DNA of 64,000 nucleotides from assembly GCA_963805605.1 (NCBI GenBank), contig CAWDUX010000002.1, positions 2,666,001 through 2,730,000 of the forward strand, in the 5' to 3' direction. A model generated the notes under the pieces. The model had not been told where the DNA came from. It saw only the letters and a list, made by a program, of their open reading frames with translations, and made no database searches. The DNA is from Actinocatenispora sp963805605 (GTDB taxonomy: Bacteria > Actinomycetota > Actinomycetes > Mycobacteriales > Micromonosporaceae). The translations under genes were made by a program, and so were the position numbers. This document shows, in pieces, positions 40,023 to 48,315 of the stretch. How positions within the stretch are numbered: position 1 is the stretch's first letter; the number at the start of each line of letters is the position of its first letter.

Positions 40023-42656
40023 GTGACCAGTCCACCGCAGCAGGGCTACACGCTCGGCGTCGACCTCGGCACCTCCAACACCGTCGCCGTGCTCCGTTCG
40101 CCAGACGGCCGGACCCGGCCGATGCTGTTCGACGGGCAGCCGGTCATGCCCTCGGTGGTGTGTGTCGACGAGGCGGGTCACCTGCACGTCGGGCGGGACG
40201 CGCAGCGGATGGCCCAGCTCGACCCGGCCCGCTGCGAGCCGAACCCGAAACGGCGGATCGACGAACGCGCCGTCCTGCTCGGCGACCAGGAGATACCGGT
40301 GGTCGCGCTGCTGGCCGCGATCCTGCGGGCGATCGCCCGGGCCGCCGTGCAGACCGTCGGTTTCCTGCCGCCCGCGGTACTGACCTGTCCGGCCGCCTGG
40401 GGTACCCCGCGGCGGGAAGTGCTGCTGGCGGCCGTACGGGAGGCCGGCTGGCCGCCGGTACGGCTGGTGAGCGAACCGGTCGCCGCGGCCCGGTACTTCG
40501 CCGAGGTGCTGCGCCGTCCGGTACCCGTCGGCTCCGCGGTCGCGGTGTTCGACTTCGGCGGCGGCACCCTCGACGTCGCGGTCGTACGCAACGACGGCGA
40601 TCGGGCCACCGACCCGCGTACCCCGTTCACCGTGATCAGTTCCGGCGGCGAGGAGAACCTTGGCGGCCTAGACCTGGACGCGGCACTCGTCGCGCACCTC
40701 GGCGGGCTGATCGGCCGGCGACACCCGCAGATCTGGCAGCACCTGTCGCGGCCCACCTCCACCGCGGACCGTCGGTACCGGCGGCTGTTCTGGGAGGACG
40801 TACGCGGCGCCAAGGAGATGCTGTCCCGGGCCGCGTCCGCGCCGTTGCCGGTGCCCGGGGTAGACCAGGCTGTGCACCTGACCCGCGACGAGTTGGAACG
40901 GATCACCGGACCGTTGGTGGAACGGGCCGTCGCCGCCACCGGGGCCACCATCGCCCGCGCCGGCCTGCGCCCGGACCAGCTGGCCGGGCTGTTCCTGGTC
41001 GGCGGGTCGAGCCGGGTGCCGCTCGCGGCCCGGATGCTGCACGCCCAGCTGCACGTCGCGCCGACCGTACTGGAACAGCCCGAACTTCCGGTCGCGGAGG
41101 GCGCCCTGACCGAACTGACCGGGCCGACACTGCCCGGGATGCCGCCCGAACCGGCCACGACGCCGCCCGGGCGACCCGCCGGTACGGCGCCCAGCAGCGG
41201 CCCGCCAGCCTCTGCCGGGGAGCACCCGCAGGGTGGCTCCGGCCGGTTACGCCGCTGGTACACCCGCCCGCTGCTGATGGTCCCGGCGGTGGCCACGGTC
41301 ATGGTCCTGGCAGTGGTCGCCGCGGTGCTGGCGCTCTACGACCCGTACCCGGAGCGCCCGTTCCGCGACTCGCTCGCCCCAGTGGCCAGCTTCGGCTACA
41401 GCGCGGACAGCCCCAACGACAAGATGGTCGCCGTCGACGGGGGCTCGGCGTTCGTCGCCGACACCGTGCCAGCCGGAAAGTCCGGATCCAGCGAGCTCAC
41501 CCTCACCGTGCAGCGCTTCACCGTGGGTGCCCGCAAGGCGACCTGGAAGAAGTCGTTCACCTCACCGAGCAAGGACGGTTGGGCGTGGCTGTACGCTGCG
41601 GACGGCCTACTGCTGCTGCGCTACGACACCGGCCACGACTCGGACTACCATACGATCCCCGGCGGTCTGGTGGTGGTCGATGCCACGAACGGGCAGGTGC
41701 TGTGGACCGACAAGCACGCCGCATCCGACTCCGACGACAGATACCAACTGGTCCCCGGTGCGAAAGTGGTGCTGCACAACGGATCGGGCAAGGTCGCCGC
41801 GCTGGCGCAACGGTCCGGGAAGATACGGTGGCAGCTGCCGGGCTCTGCGGCGTTGCTGGACACCGACTGGCATGCCTATCAGGGGCCGTCGACGCTCGGG
41901 TACCCGGCCGACCAGGGCGGGGTTTTCCTGCACAGTACGAAGGTCGTGCTGATCGACGGCACCACCGCCCAGGTCGTCGATGCTGCGACAGGTAGCAGGC
42001 ACGGCCACCGTACGGTGGCTGCGGCCGGCGCCCGGATGGTGTACGGCGGGGTCCTGTACGACACCAGCGGGGAAAGTGGCTACACCGTCCGGGCGTACCC
42101 GCTGGACAAGCTCGACAAGCCGAAGTGGGCGTTATCGGTGGACCAGGGGTGGCGCAGCAGCGCCGTCACCGTCTGCGGTGCCCAGCTGATCTGCGTCACC
42201 GATGACAAGGCCACCGACAGGGAGTCGTCCGCCAGTGGCACCACCCGGCAGGTCCGGATCATCGACACCGACAAGGGGACCGTACGGAAGACCCTGAAGG
42301 CGCCGCTTGCCCAGGTGCCCATTCCGGTGGGTAACAGGATCGTGCTGACCTACAAGAAGGACAGCCAGCTCACCACCCAGGTATTCGATTCCGACGGCAA
42401 GGTTCTGCACACCTGGTCGACGCTGTCCGCTGCCCGGCTGGACAGTGCGACCCTGCTGCTGGCCAACGTCGACATCACCGCATCCGGTCCGGATCACTCC
42501 GCGCGGGTACTGATCGGCGGCGGCGCACAGTCCGGCAGCACCCACACGATCGGTAACGTCGGCCCGGACCTGACCACCTGTGGTTGGACCGACCACTACC
42601 TGATCTGCCCCGACGACGACGCCAAGGCGTTCACCGTACAGAAGTTCCGGGACTGA
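40023..42656 (+). CDS. Transmembrane Hsp70-beta-propeller fusion protein
   Basis: 877 residues, GTG start. Residues 1-365 are an Hsp70/actin-type ATPase: phosphate 1 LGVDLGTSNT, CPAAWG, phosphate 2 DFGGGTLDVAVVR, adenosine site LFLVGGSSRVPLA. A Pro-rich linker (about 366-410) leads to one membrane span (about 417-438) and a C-terminal half (about 440-877) of PQQ-like beta-propeller repeats (VDATNGQVLWTDKHA, GKVAALAQRSGKIRW, VVDAATGSRHGH) with two Cys pairs suited to the oxidising outside. The substrate-binding domain of true DnaK is absent. It may couple a cytoplasmic nucleotide state to an external sensor. Confidence 0.85.
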   Translation: MTSPPQQGYTLGVDLGTSNTVAVLRSPDGRTRPMLFDGQPVMPSVVCVDEAGHLHVGRDAQRMAQLDPARCEPNPKRRIDERAVLLGDQEIPVVALLAAILRAIARAAVQTVGFLPPAVLTCPAAWGTPRREVLLAAVREAGWPPVRLVSEPVAAARYFAEVLRRPVPVGSAVAVFDFGGGTLDVAVVRNDGDRATDPRTPFTVISSGGEENLGGLDLDAALVAHLGGLIGRRHPQIWQHLSRPTSTADRRYRRLFWEDVRGAKEMLSRAASAPLPVPGVDQAVHLTRDELERITGPLVERAVAATGATIARAGLRPDQLAGLFLVGGSSRVPLAARMLHAQLHVAPTVLEQPELPVAEGALTELTGPTLPGMPPEPATTPPGRPAGTAPSSGPPASAGEHPQGGSGRLRRWYTRPLLMVPAVATVMVLAVVAAVLALYDPYPERPFRDSLAPVASFGYSADSPNDKMVAVDGGSAFVADTVPAGKSGSSELTLTVQRFTVGARKATWKKSFTSPSKDGWAWLYAADGLLLLRYDTGHDSDYHTIPGGLVVVDATNGQVLWTDKHAASDSDDRYQLVPGAKVVLHNGSGKVAALAQRSGKIRWQLPGSAALLDTDWHAYQGPSTLGYPADQGGVFLHSTKVVLIDGTTAQVVDAATGSRHGHRTVAAAGARMVYGGVLYDTSGESGYTVRAYPLDKLDKPKWALSVDQGWRSSAVTVCGAQLICVTDDKATDRESSASGTTRQVRIIDTDKGTVRKTLKAPLAQVPIPVGNRIVLTYKKDSQLTTQVFDSDGKVLHTWSTLSAARLDSATLLLANVDITASGPDHSARVLIGGGAQSGSTHTIGNVGPDLTTCGWTDHYLICPDDDAKAFTVQKFRD

Positions 42657-42713
42657 CCGCTGGACCCGCCCGCGCCGCACGATGGCCGGGGGTAGGACCT
42701 GCACGTACGCAGA

Positions 42714-42744
42714 AGGGCGGCCCGGATGATCTCCGGACCGCCCT
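42714..42744. terminator. Hairpin between convergent Hsp70-fusion and msiK genes
   Basis: 13-bp arms (42714-42726 and 42732-42744) with one mismatch and a 5-nt loop. Confidence 0.65.
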
Positions 42745-42762
42745 CTGTCGTGTGGCTGCTGA

Positions 42763-43851
42763 CTACTCGACCCGCTCGCCGTTGCCAGCGTGGAAGATGT
42801 GCGGGGTGCTCTGCGGCTTGAGGAAGACGGTGTCACCCATGCTGGGGGTGTTGCGCCCCTCGGTACGGATGACGAACTGCTCCTCGGTGCCGTCCAGGTC
42901 GGCGCGGCCGTAGACGAATGCGTCGGAGCCGAGTTCCTCGACGAGGTCGACGGTCATGCTGATGCCGCCTTCGTTCTCGCCGACCAGCTTCACGTCCTCG
43001 GGCCGGAAGCCGACGGTGACCTTGCCGTCCGCGCCGTCGCCGGCCCTGGTGACCTGTTCGCGGGTCAGCGGTACGGAGAAGCCGCCGAGTACGGCACCGG
43101 CATCGCCGAGCGTGACGGTCTTGATGTTCATGGCGGGTGAGCCGATGAACCCGGCGACGAACACGTTCTGCGGGGTGTCGTACAGTTCGCGCGGCGTGGC
43201 GACCTGCTGGAGCAGGCCGTCCTTGAGTACGGCGACCCGGTGGCCCATGGTCATGGCCTCGGTCTGGTCGTGCGTCACGTAGACGGTGGTGGTGCCGAGC
43301 CGGGCCTGCAACGCGGCGATCTGCGAACGGGTCTGCACCCGCAGCTTGGCGTCGAGGTTGGACAGCGGCTCGTCCATCAGGAAGACCTGCGGCTCACGCA
43401 CGATGGCGCGGCCCATCGCGACCCGCTGCCGCTGACCGCCGGACAGCGCCTTCGGCTTGCGGTCCAGGTAACCCTGCAGGTCGAGCAGCGCGGCGGCTTC
43501 CTTGACCCGGCGCTCGATCTCGGCCTTGGGCGTCTTGCGCAGTTTGAGGGCGAACGCCATGTTGTCGAACACCGTCATGTGCGGGTAGAGCGCGTAGTTC
43601 TGGAAGACCATGGCGATGTCGCGCGCCTTGGGCGGAAGGTTCGAGACGTCCTTGCCGTCGATCAGGATGGCGCCGCGGTCCACGTCCTCAAGACCGGCGA
43701 GCATCCGCAGCGAGGTGGATTTTCCGCAGCCGGACGGGCCGACCAGGACGAGGAACTCCCCGTCGCCGATGTCCAGGTTGAGCGCGTCGACGGCCGGTGT
43801 GGTGGAACCCGGGTAGATCCGGGAGGCGGCGTCGTAGGTCACTGTTGCCAT
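42763..43851 (-). CDS. msiK: Multiple-sugar ABC transporter ATPase (MsiK/UgpC-like)
   Basis: 362 residues. Walker A GPSGCGKST, Q-loop FQNYALYPHM, signature LSGGQRQRVAMGRA, Walker B FLMDEPLSNLDA, H-loop VTHDQTEAM, then a TOBE/MalK-type regulatory domain. In actinomycetes one such ATPase powers several sugar importers encoded elsewhere; no permease gene is next to it here. ATG 43851 has AAAGGA upstream; the longer frame from 43911 is not supported. Confidence 0.93.
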   Translation of the reverse strand: MATVTYDAASRIYPGSTTPAVDALNLDIGDGEFLVLVGPSGCGKSTSLRMLAGLEDVDRGAILIDGKDVSNLPPKARDIAMVFQNYALYPHMTVFDNMAFALKLRKTPKAEIERRVKEAAALLDLQGYLDRKPKALSGGQRQRVAMGRAIVREPQVFLMDEPLSNLDAKLRVQTRSQIAALQARLGTTTVYVTHDQTEAMTMGHRVAVLKDGLLQQVATPRELYDTPQNVFVAGFIGSPAMNIKTVTLGDAGAVLGGFSVPLTREQVTRAGDGADGKVTVGFRPEDVKLVGENEGGISMTVDLVEELGSDAFVYGRADLDGTEEQFVIRTEGRNTPSMGDTVFLKPQSTPHIFHAGNGERVE

Positions 43852-44051
43852 GGTGGAGCGTCCTTTCACCGGCAGGTACGTGCCGGACGATCCGTAGTGA
43901 AAGACGGACACGACCCACTCGACGTGGGCGTGTGCCAGACAACATAGCCGGTGGCCAGGTCGATGGCCAGTGCATGTACGGCCGGTGCCTTGCCTGTGAC
44001 CGGGGGTGGGCAGCGTAGGATTCCAGGCGACCTGCCACGCTGTGGGTCAAT

Positions 44052-44124
44052 GCCGGCGTGGCGCAATTGGCAGCGCAACCGCCTTGTAAGCGGTAGGTTG
44101 CGGGTTCGAGTCCCGCCGCCGGCT
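44052..44124 (+). tRNA. tRNA-Thr(TGT)
   Basis: Full cloverleaf: acceptor GCCGGCG/CGCCGGC, D-arm GCGC-GCGC, anticodon stem ACCGC/GCGGT with loop CTTGTAA (anticodon TGT at 44085-44087), T-arm GCGGG-TTCGAGT-CCCGC, discriminator T. CCA is encoded at 44125-44127. TAGGAT at 44016 is a possible -10. Confidence 0.96.
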
Positions 44125-44206
44125 CCACCCGCCGCCGGGCCTCCGCAGCAGTCAAGATCTGCGGCAGTGGGCGCTGTGCCTTGGCCGTAGAGGCTTCGCT
44201 GTCGGC

Positions 44207-44377
44207 CTACCGATGAGAACAGGCTCCCGCCCGGGTAGGGCGGGAGCCTGTTGTGTCATGCGGGCCTATTCTGCCCGGGCACTGCTTGTTGTTGCTGTCC
44301 GGCGTGGTGTGGATCAGGATCTTGCCGCCACGTGTACCGACCTTGAGTCCGCACTGCGGGCATGTCGTGGTGGGCAT
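44207..44377 (-). CDS. Small zinc-ribbon-like protein
   Basis: 56 residues, ATG 44377 with GGGAGG 8 nt upstream. It opens MPTTTCPQCGLKVGTRGG; C6, C9, H23 and C33 could bind one zinc. It follows the 193-residue gene by 18 bp in the leftward operon. The last third is encoded inside the tRNA-side terminator hairpin, so the true end or function of this part is uncertain. Confidence 0.6.
   Translation of the reverse strand: MPTTTCPQCGLKVGTRGGKILIHTTPDSNNKQCPGRIGPHDTTGSRPTRAGACSHR
44218..44252 (+). terminator. Perfect 15-bp hairpin downstream of tRNA-Thr
   Basis: AACAGGCTCCCGCCC (44218-44232) and its inverse (44238-44252) around GGGTA; a likely terminator for the tRNA transcript and for the leftward genes. 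Confidence 0.8.
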
Positions 44378-44395
44378 CAGACGCCTCCCGTCAGG

Positions 44396-44977
44396 TCAGA
44401 TCGCCTCGGTGTAGGCGTACCGGGTGCGTTCGCTGGGCTGTTGGCCGGCCGGCACCGTGTGCCACAGGTAGACCGTGGCCGAGGACTGGTTGTGCCAGCG
44501 GATGGACAGCCCGTACGGATGGCCGGGGAGCGGCGTCTCCCGTTCGCTGAACTTTGCCACCGCAGCGAGCTGCGGGTGTCGGGTGCCGACCAGTACGGCC
44601 TGCAGCCACGTCTCCAGATCAGCGATGGCGACCCGGCCGTCCTGGCGGGTGGCCAGGTCCGGCACCGGCAGCTCCGCGGGCGGCGCACCTTCGATCGGCT
44701 CGCCCCACTGGTAGTTGCCGGACATCGCCGACGAGTGCACGTGGTACAGGAACACGCGTCCGCCGCTGGCCAGCTCCAGGATCACGCCGCCCGGCTTGCC
44801 GTCCGGTTCCACGGATCCGAACGCCTCGACGTTGGCGATGGCGGGCGACGCCGCCGCCCGAATCGTGCCGAGCAGAAATTCCTGAAAACCTTCGACCTTC
44901 ATGCCTGATCGCCCCCCGCTGTCGACTCCCGGGTTCGGATCGTAGCCTGCCTCCAGCAGGCCGATTGGTGGTGCCAT
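44396..44977 (-). CDS. Protein of unknown function in small-gene cluster
   Basis: 193 residues with no family I recognise. GGAGGTATCACA before ATG 44977 fixes the start. Mixed alpha/beta pattern, no membrane segments, several aromatic residues (FLYHVHSSAMSGNYQWGEPI, YGLSIRWHNQSSATVYLWHT). It is the largest of five leftward genes between tRNA-Thr and an XRE/DUF397 pair. Confidence 0.72.
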   Translation of the reverse strand: MAPPIGLLEAGYDPNPGVDSGGRSGMKVEGFQEFLLGTIRAAASPAIANVEAFGSVEPDGKPGGVILELASGGRVFLYHVHSSAMSGNYQWGEPIEGAPPAELPVPDLATRQDGRVAIADLETWLQAVLVGTRHPQLAAVAKFSERETPLPGHPYGLSIRWHNQSSATVYLWHTVPAGQQPSERTRYAYTEAI

Positions 44978-45028
44978 TGTGATACCTCCTATCGGGGATG
45001 ACTGGCTCGACGGTTGCCGTGCCAGGGC

Positions 45029-45265
45029 TCAGTGCCAGCTGTCGCCGGGCTGGAAGGTGAGGGCCTCGATCCAGACGGTGCACCAGCGGTAGTGCCGTCG
45101 CTTCTCGTCGGCGTCCCAGCCGTGCAGTCGGCACCAGCCGGGCCGTGCCGGGATCAGTTCCGATTCGATGACCCGGAAGCGGCGGATCGGGTGGTGCTCG
45201 AACTCGATGGCCGCCCGTTCGGTGATGTGGACCAGGTCGCCGGGCCTGGGCATCACGCCGGTCAT
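45029..45265 (-). CDS. Small protein of unknown function
   Basis: 78 residues, soluble, with RPGDLVHITERAAIEFEHHP and GWCRLHGWDADEKRRHYRWC, rich in His, Trp and Cys. The start is uncertain (ATG 45265 or 45253); ATG 45265 lies 5 nt after the preceding stop. No family recognised. It is followed after 51 bp by the 193-residue gene. Confidence 0.6.
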   Translation of the reverse strand: MTGVMPRPGDLVHITERAAIEFEHHPIRRFRVIESELIPARPGWCRLHGWDADEKRRHYRWCTVWIEALTFQPGDSWH

Positions 45266-45270
45266 CGCGG

Positions 45271-45477
45271 CTACCACCGCCGGCTCCGGCTGGACAGCGC
45301 GTCGTGGCGTGCGGTCATCCTGACCGGCCACGGCCGGTACGACAGCTCCTGCGAGCGCTTCGCATCGATGGCAGGTCCACACGGGTACGCCCTGCCGCAC
45401 TCCGCGCAGCATCGCGGCCCGGGGCCGTCGACGGGCTGATGCGCGACGCGTACCCGCTCTGCACTGATCCAGAGCAT
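45271..45477 (-). CDS. Small Cys-containing protein of unknown function
   Basis: About 68 residues with a CCAECGRAYPCGPAIDA cluster, perhaps a small metal site. Start uncertain: ATG 45477 or GTG 45489. Coding status is inferred from its place in a tight leftward series and from the Cys motif. Confidence 0.5.
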   Translation of the reverse strand: MLWISAERVRVAHQPVDGPGPRCCAECGRAYPCGPAIDAKRSQELSYRPWPVRMTARHDALSSRSRRW

Positions 45478-45548
45478 CGTGTCCTGCACGCCGACCGGCA
45501 CCGCCGGCTGTCGAGCGGGTGCAGTCGCCCCGGTGACGGATCGATCGA

Positions 45549-45707
45549 TCACCGGTACCACCGTGCCGGGGTGGTCTCGCCGGTCAGGTCACGACGCAGC
45601 ATCCCGAGGTGCGAGGCGTTGGCCAGCGCTGCGGCGTACGGGTCGTCGGGGCGCTGACGCACGGCGCGTCGCTGTCGCCAGCCCCGGATAGGATTGCGGA
45701 ACTCCAT
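45549..45707 (-). CDS. Small basic protein, first gene of leftward cluster
   Basis: 52 residues, MEFRNPIRGWRQRRAVRQRP then YAAALANASHLGMLRRDLTG. ATG 45707 has TTGGAGG about 8 nt upstream, a clear ribosome site. Basic start and helical body; no family recognised. Confidence 0.6.
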   Translation of the reverse strand: MEFRNPIRGWRQRRAVRQRPDDPYAAALANASHLGMLRRDLTGETTPARWYR

Positions 45708-45735
45708 CGGTTGGCCTCCAAGCGGTCGATGGGGT

Positions 45736-45780
45736 GGGGGCGACGCGCGGGCTGCAATCCATCGCGTCGCCCCCTTTTTT
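45736..45780 (+). terminator. Intrinsic terminator on plus strand, with T6 tract
   Basis: Perfect 12-bp arms GGGGGCGACGCG (45736-45747) and CGCGTCGCCCCC (45763-45774) followed by TTTTTT. It is the clearest rho-independent terminator in the window, yet no plus-strand gene lies between it and the tRNA region. Confidence 0.8.
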
Positions 45781-46073
45781 CGACCCGCGCCTTGGGAACA
45801 ACGGGTCGTTCGGCGGCCCGGCCGGGAGCGGGTCTCCGCTGCCTCGGTCAGGCCAGTTGGTCACGGACACCGGGGGACGGGGGAGAGCTCGGCGTCCGTG
45901 AGCACACTCGTCCATCACGCTCCGAACCCATCAGAAGCCGGTGCGTCACATCCGATGTAGGACAGTAGACACCTTGGACGAGGTTTTAGCAAGATGCTGA
46001 ACATCAGCGTGTTGTAGCCAGCTTCCTGCACGCCCTGCTGCGGTTCGGTCTGTTTCCATTGCCATGATGCTGA

Positions 46074-46079
46074 TATACA
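46074..46079 (+). promoter_or_regulatory. -10 box for XRE-DUF5753 gene
   Basis: TATACA with TGATG/TGAT context, 15 nt before ATG 46095, adjacent to a repeated GATGCTGA that may be an operator. Confidence 0.45.
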
Positions 46080-46094
46080 TGCACACTGTCGGGC

Positions 46095-46976
46095 ATGACC
46101 CAACGCAGAGACAGCCCCACCGTCAAGCGGCGTCGCGTCGCCGCGACCCTGCGGGATCTGCGAAAGCGGGCCGACATGACGATGGCGGAGGCGGCGCGGC
46201 GAGCAGAGCACGACAGCACATGGCTGTCGCGGATCGAGCACGCTGAGAACGGCATCCACAACAACGACCTGCGCCAGCTCTTGTCCGTCTATGGCATTGA
46301 GGGCGTCGAGGTCGAGGCCGTTCTGGAGATCAACCGCGGTGCTCGCAAGCGTGGCTGGTGGCACCCCTACAGCAAGGCGATCCCGGACTGGTTCTCCACC
46401 TACGTCGGTCTGGAGTCCGAGGCCAGCTTGATCCGCACCTACGAGGCGCAGAGTGTCCCCGGCATCCTCCAGACCGAGTCGTATGCCCGTGCTGTGCTCC
46501 AGGCCGCGCCTATCCCCGAATCGGTGGGGGAGATCGAACGACAGGTGCGGTTACGTATGGAGCGCCAAGCGATCCTGGACGGAGACGATCCACCGCAGTT
46601 GCGCGCCATCCTGGATGAGGGCGTGGTCCGGAGGATCGTGGGCGACTCGAAGATCATGCGTGAGCAACTGGAGTATCTGCTCACGCGATCCTCCGAGACG
46701 AACATCGACCTGATGGTCCTTCCGTTTTCGGCGGGCGCGCACGCCGGGTTCGACGGCCCTTTCGTGTTGTTGGAGTTCCCGGCCCTGCCCGAGCCGTATC
46801 CCGACACTGCTGAGCCCCGGGTCGTGTACGTGGACTACCTGACCGGCGCCCACTATCTCGAGGAACCGGCGGAACTCGTCATGTACAACGCAGCATGGGA
46901 CCGCCTCGCAGTTCTCGCTGACGCGCCATCGAGATCGCGTGATGTGCTGCGTACGATTGCGGAGTCTCTGACGTGA
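46095..46976 (+). CDS. XRE regulator with DUF5753
   Basis: 293 residues. The helix-turn-helix is at about 15-70 (ATLRDLRKRADMTMAEAARR, TWLSRIEHAENGIHNNDLRQ); DUF5753 follows (YEAQSVPGILQTESYARAVL, VVYVDYLTGAHYLEEPAELV). In actinomycetes these regulators pair with DUF397 proteins, as here, and influence development. It is lower in GC than its neighbours, consistent with accessory origin. Confidence 0.9.
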   Translation: MTQRRDSPTVKRRRVAATLRDLRKRADMTMAEAARRAEHDSTWLSRIEHAENGIHNNDLRQLLSVYGIEGVEVEAVLEINRGARKRGWWHPYSKAIPDWFSTYVGLESEASLIRTYEAQSVPGILQTESYARAVLQAAPIPESVGEIERQVRLRMERQAILDGDDPPQLRAILDEGVVRRIVGDSKIMREQLEYLLTRSSETNIDLMVLPFSAGAHAGFDGPFVLLEFPALPEPYPDTAEPRVVYVDYLTGAHYLEEPAELVMYNAAWDRLAVLADAPSRSRDVLRTIAESLT

Positions 46977-46998
46977 CCGCACAGGAAGGAGGCGCGGG

Positions 46999-47193
46999 AT
47001 GTCCCACCCAGACCTCACCCGCGCCCTATGGCGCAAGAGCAGTCGCAGCGGCACGAACGGCGGAAACTGTGTGGAGGTCGCGCGCAACTTGCCGGGGATC
47101 GTGGCCGTGCGTGACAGCAAGGACCCCGAGGGCGCTGCGCTGATCGTGGACCCGGCTGCCTGGCAGGTGTTCACCCGCTCCATTACCGAGTAG
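46999..47193 (+). CDS. DUF397 protein
   Basis: 64 residues, LTRALWRKSSRSGTNGGNCV is the DUF397 hallmark, with VRDSKDPEGAALIVDPAAWQ. It lies 22 bp after its XRE partner, with GGAGG upstream. Such pairs (for example WhiJ-like systems in Streptomyces) may act antagonistically. Confidence 0.92.
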   Translation: MSHPDLTRALWRKSSRSGTNGGNCVEVARNLPGIVAVRDSKDPEGAALIVDPAAWQVFTRSITE

Positions 47194-47201
47194 CGCCCCG
47201 C

Positions 47202-47230
47202 AGAGCCCTGGCCCATGTGGCCGGGGCTCT
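47202..47230 (+). terminator. Hairpin after DUF397 gene
   Basis: 12-bp arms (47202-47213 and 47219-47230) with one mismatch and a 5-nt loop. Confidence 0.6.
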
Positions 47231-47261
47231 CATGGCATGGGCCGGCAGGCCGCCGGGCGCA

Positions 47262-48098
47262 TCACGCGGACAGGTAGCCCCAGGCGCGGCAGTATTTGTG
47301 CAGCGGTTCCGGCACGGTGTCGATCGACGGCAGTTCCCGTGGCGTCTGCGGCCGGCCGGACTGGATCTTGCCGGACCAGTCGCCCAGGCCGCGCTTGAAG
47401 CGCGTGTGGCCGCGCTCGCCGTACTCGATCATGGTGGGTTCCCACTCCACCCCGATGTAGGTGCAGAGGCGGCGGGTCTGCTCGGCGGGGTCGGCGGTCA
47501 GGTCCTCGTACCGTACGTCGATGCCGGCCATGTCCTTCCGGGCCTCCTCCAACTTCGCGGCGTAGCGCAGCACGTCGGCGGTGACATCCTCGGTGGGTTT
47601 GTCCGGTTGGGCGTCCTGCCACGACTCGAAGATCGAGCCGGGATGGCGCAGCAGGAAGATGAAGCGGGCGTCCGGCCAGGTCGCCTTCAGCCGCCGGTAC
47701 ATGAAGACATGGTACGGGGTCTTCTCGACCAGGATCTTCTTTCCGCTGTCGCGCAGCATCCGGTCCAGGAACCGGTCCCAGGTCATCCGGGTCAGTTCCT
47801 CGTCGTCCAGGCCGGCTTCCTTGACCGCCTGTTCGGCGTACCAGCTGTCGGTGGACGCGACGATGTTGCCCAGGTGCAGTTCGTGCGGCGAGAACAACTG
47901 CGAGTGACTGTCCAGCATGACCCGCAGCAACGTCGAGCCGCTGCGGATCGAGGACAGGATGAACACCGGGGCGCGCAGCAGCCGGTCGCCCTCGACCAGC
48001 GGCCGGGCGCCGGTGTTGCCGTTACCGCCACCGGTACGGACAATCTCGTACCCGGTGGTGCGTTGCAGGGCTCTGTTCACGGTCCGCTTGACGTCCAT
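47262..48098 (-). CDS. PAPS-dependent sulfotransferase
   Basis: 278 residues. The PAPS 5'-phosphosulfate loop is in ILSSIRSGSTLLRVML, the 3'-phosphate region in FIFLLRHPGSIFESWQ; RYEDLTADPAEQTRRL is typical of the Sulfotransfer family. The acceptor is unknown. ATG 48098 is chosen because the fold follows and TACCCT lies 8 nt upstream; the frame stays open to 48233. Confidence 0.85.
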   Translation of the reverse strand: MDVKRTVNRALQRTTGYEIVRTGGGNGNTGARPLVEGDRLLRAPVFILSSIRSGSTLLRVMLDSHSQLFSPHELHLGNIVASTDSWYAEQAVKEAGLDDEELTRMTWDRFLDRMLRDSGKKILVEKTPYHVFMYRRLKATWPDARFIFLLRHPGSIFESWQDAQPDKPTEDVTADVLRYAAKLEEARKDMAGIDVRYEDLTADPAEQTRRLCTYIGVEWEPTMIEYGERGHTRFKRGLGDWSGKIQSGRPQTPRELPSIDTVPEPLHKYCRAWGYLSA

Positions 48099-48106
48099 TG
48101 CCGGCG

Positions 48107-48112
48107 AGGGTA
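48107..48112 (-). promoter_or_regulatory. -10 box for sulfotransferase gene
   Basis: TACCCT, 8 nt before ATG 48098. Confidence 0.35.
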
Positions 48113-48302
48113 GCGGATTTTGCCGTTCCTTAACGTGCCGATTACCTGGGAGTTTCTTAGCAATGTTGCTTATCGTGCTGGATTGGACACCGTACGGAAC
48201 CCAACCTTTCGGCTGAGTGTCGGTACTTGGCACGCGTGGTCACGCAGATTCCGCCGCACTGCGGCGGGAAGCAGGACGGTCGGGCGGAAAGCGCGTGCTC
48301 GT

Positions 48303-48308
48303 TACCAT
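48303..48308 (+). promoter_or_regulatory. -10 box for RCK channel-like gene
   Basis: TACCAT, 7 nt before ATG 48316, choosing that start over the open frame from 48217. Confidence 0.4.
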
Positions 48309-48315
48309 CGGCGCC

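Larger units (their letters stand above)
45708..46094. other. Divergent control region of small-gene cluster and XRE gene
   Basis: 387 bp without a supported gene. It holds the intrinsic-terminator-like hairpin (45736-45780), a GCTGA-ACA-TCAGC palindrome (about 45996-46008), a GATGCTGA repeat (45993 and 46066) and the XRE promoter. Confidence 0.55.

Noticed and set aside
44052..44130. tRNA-Thr as integration site of an element
   Set aside because: No second copy of the tRNA 3' end and no integrase were seen in the window, so no attachment site can be claimed.
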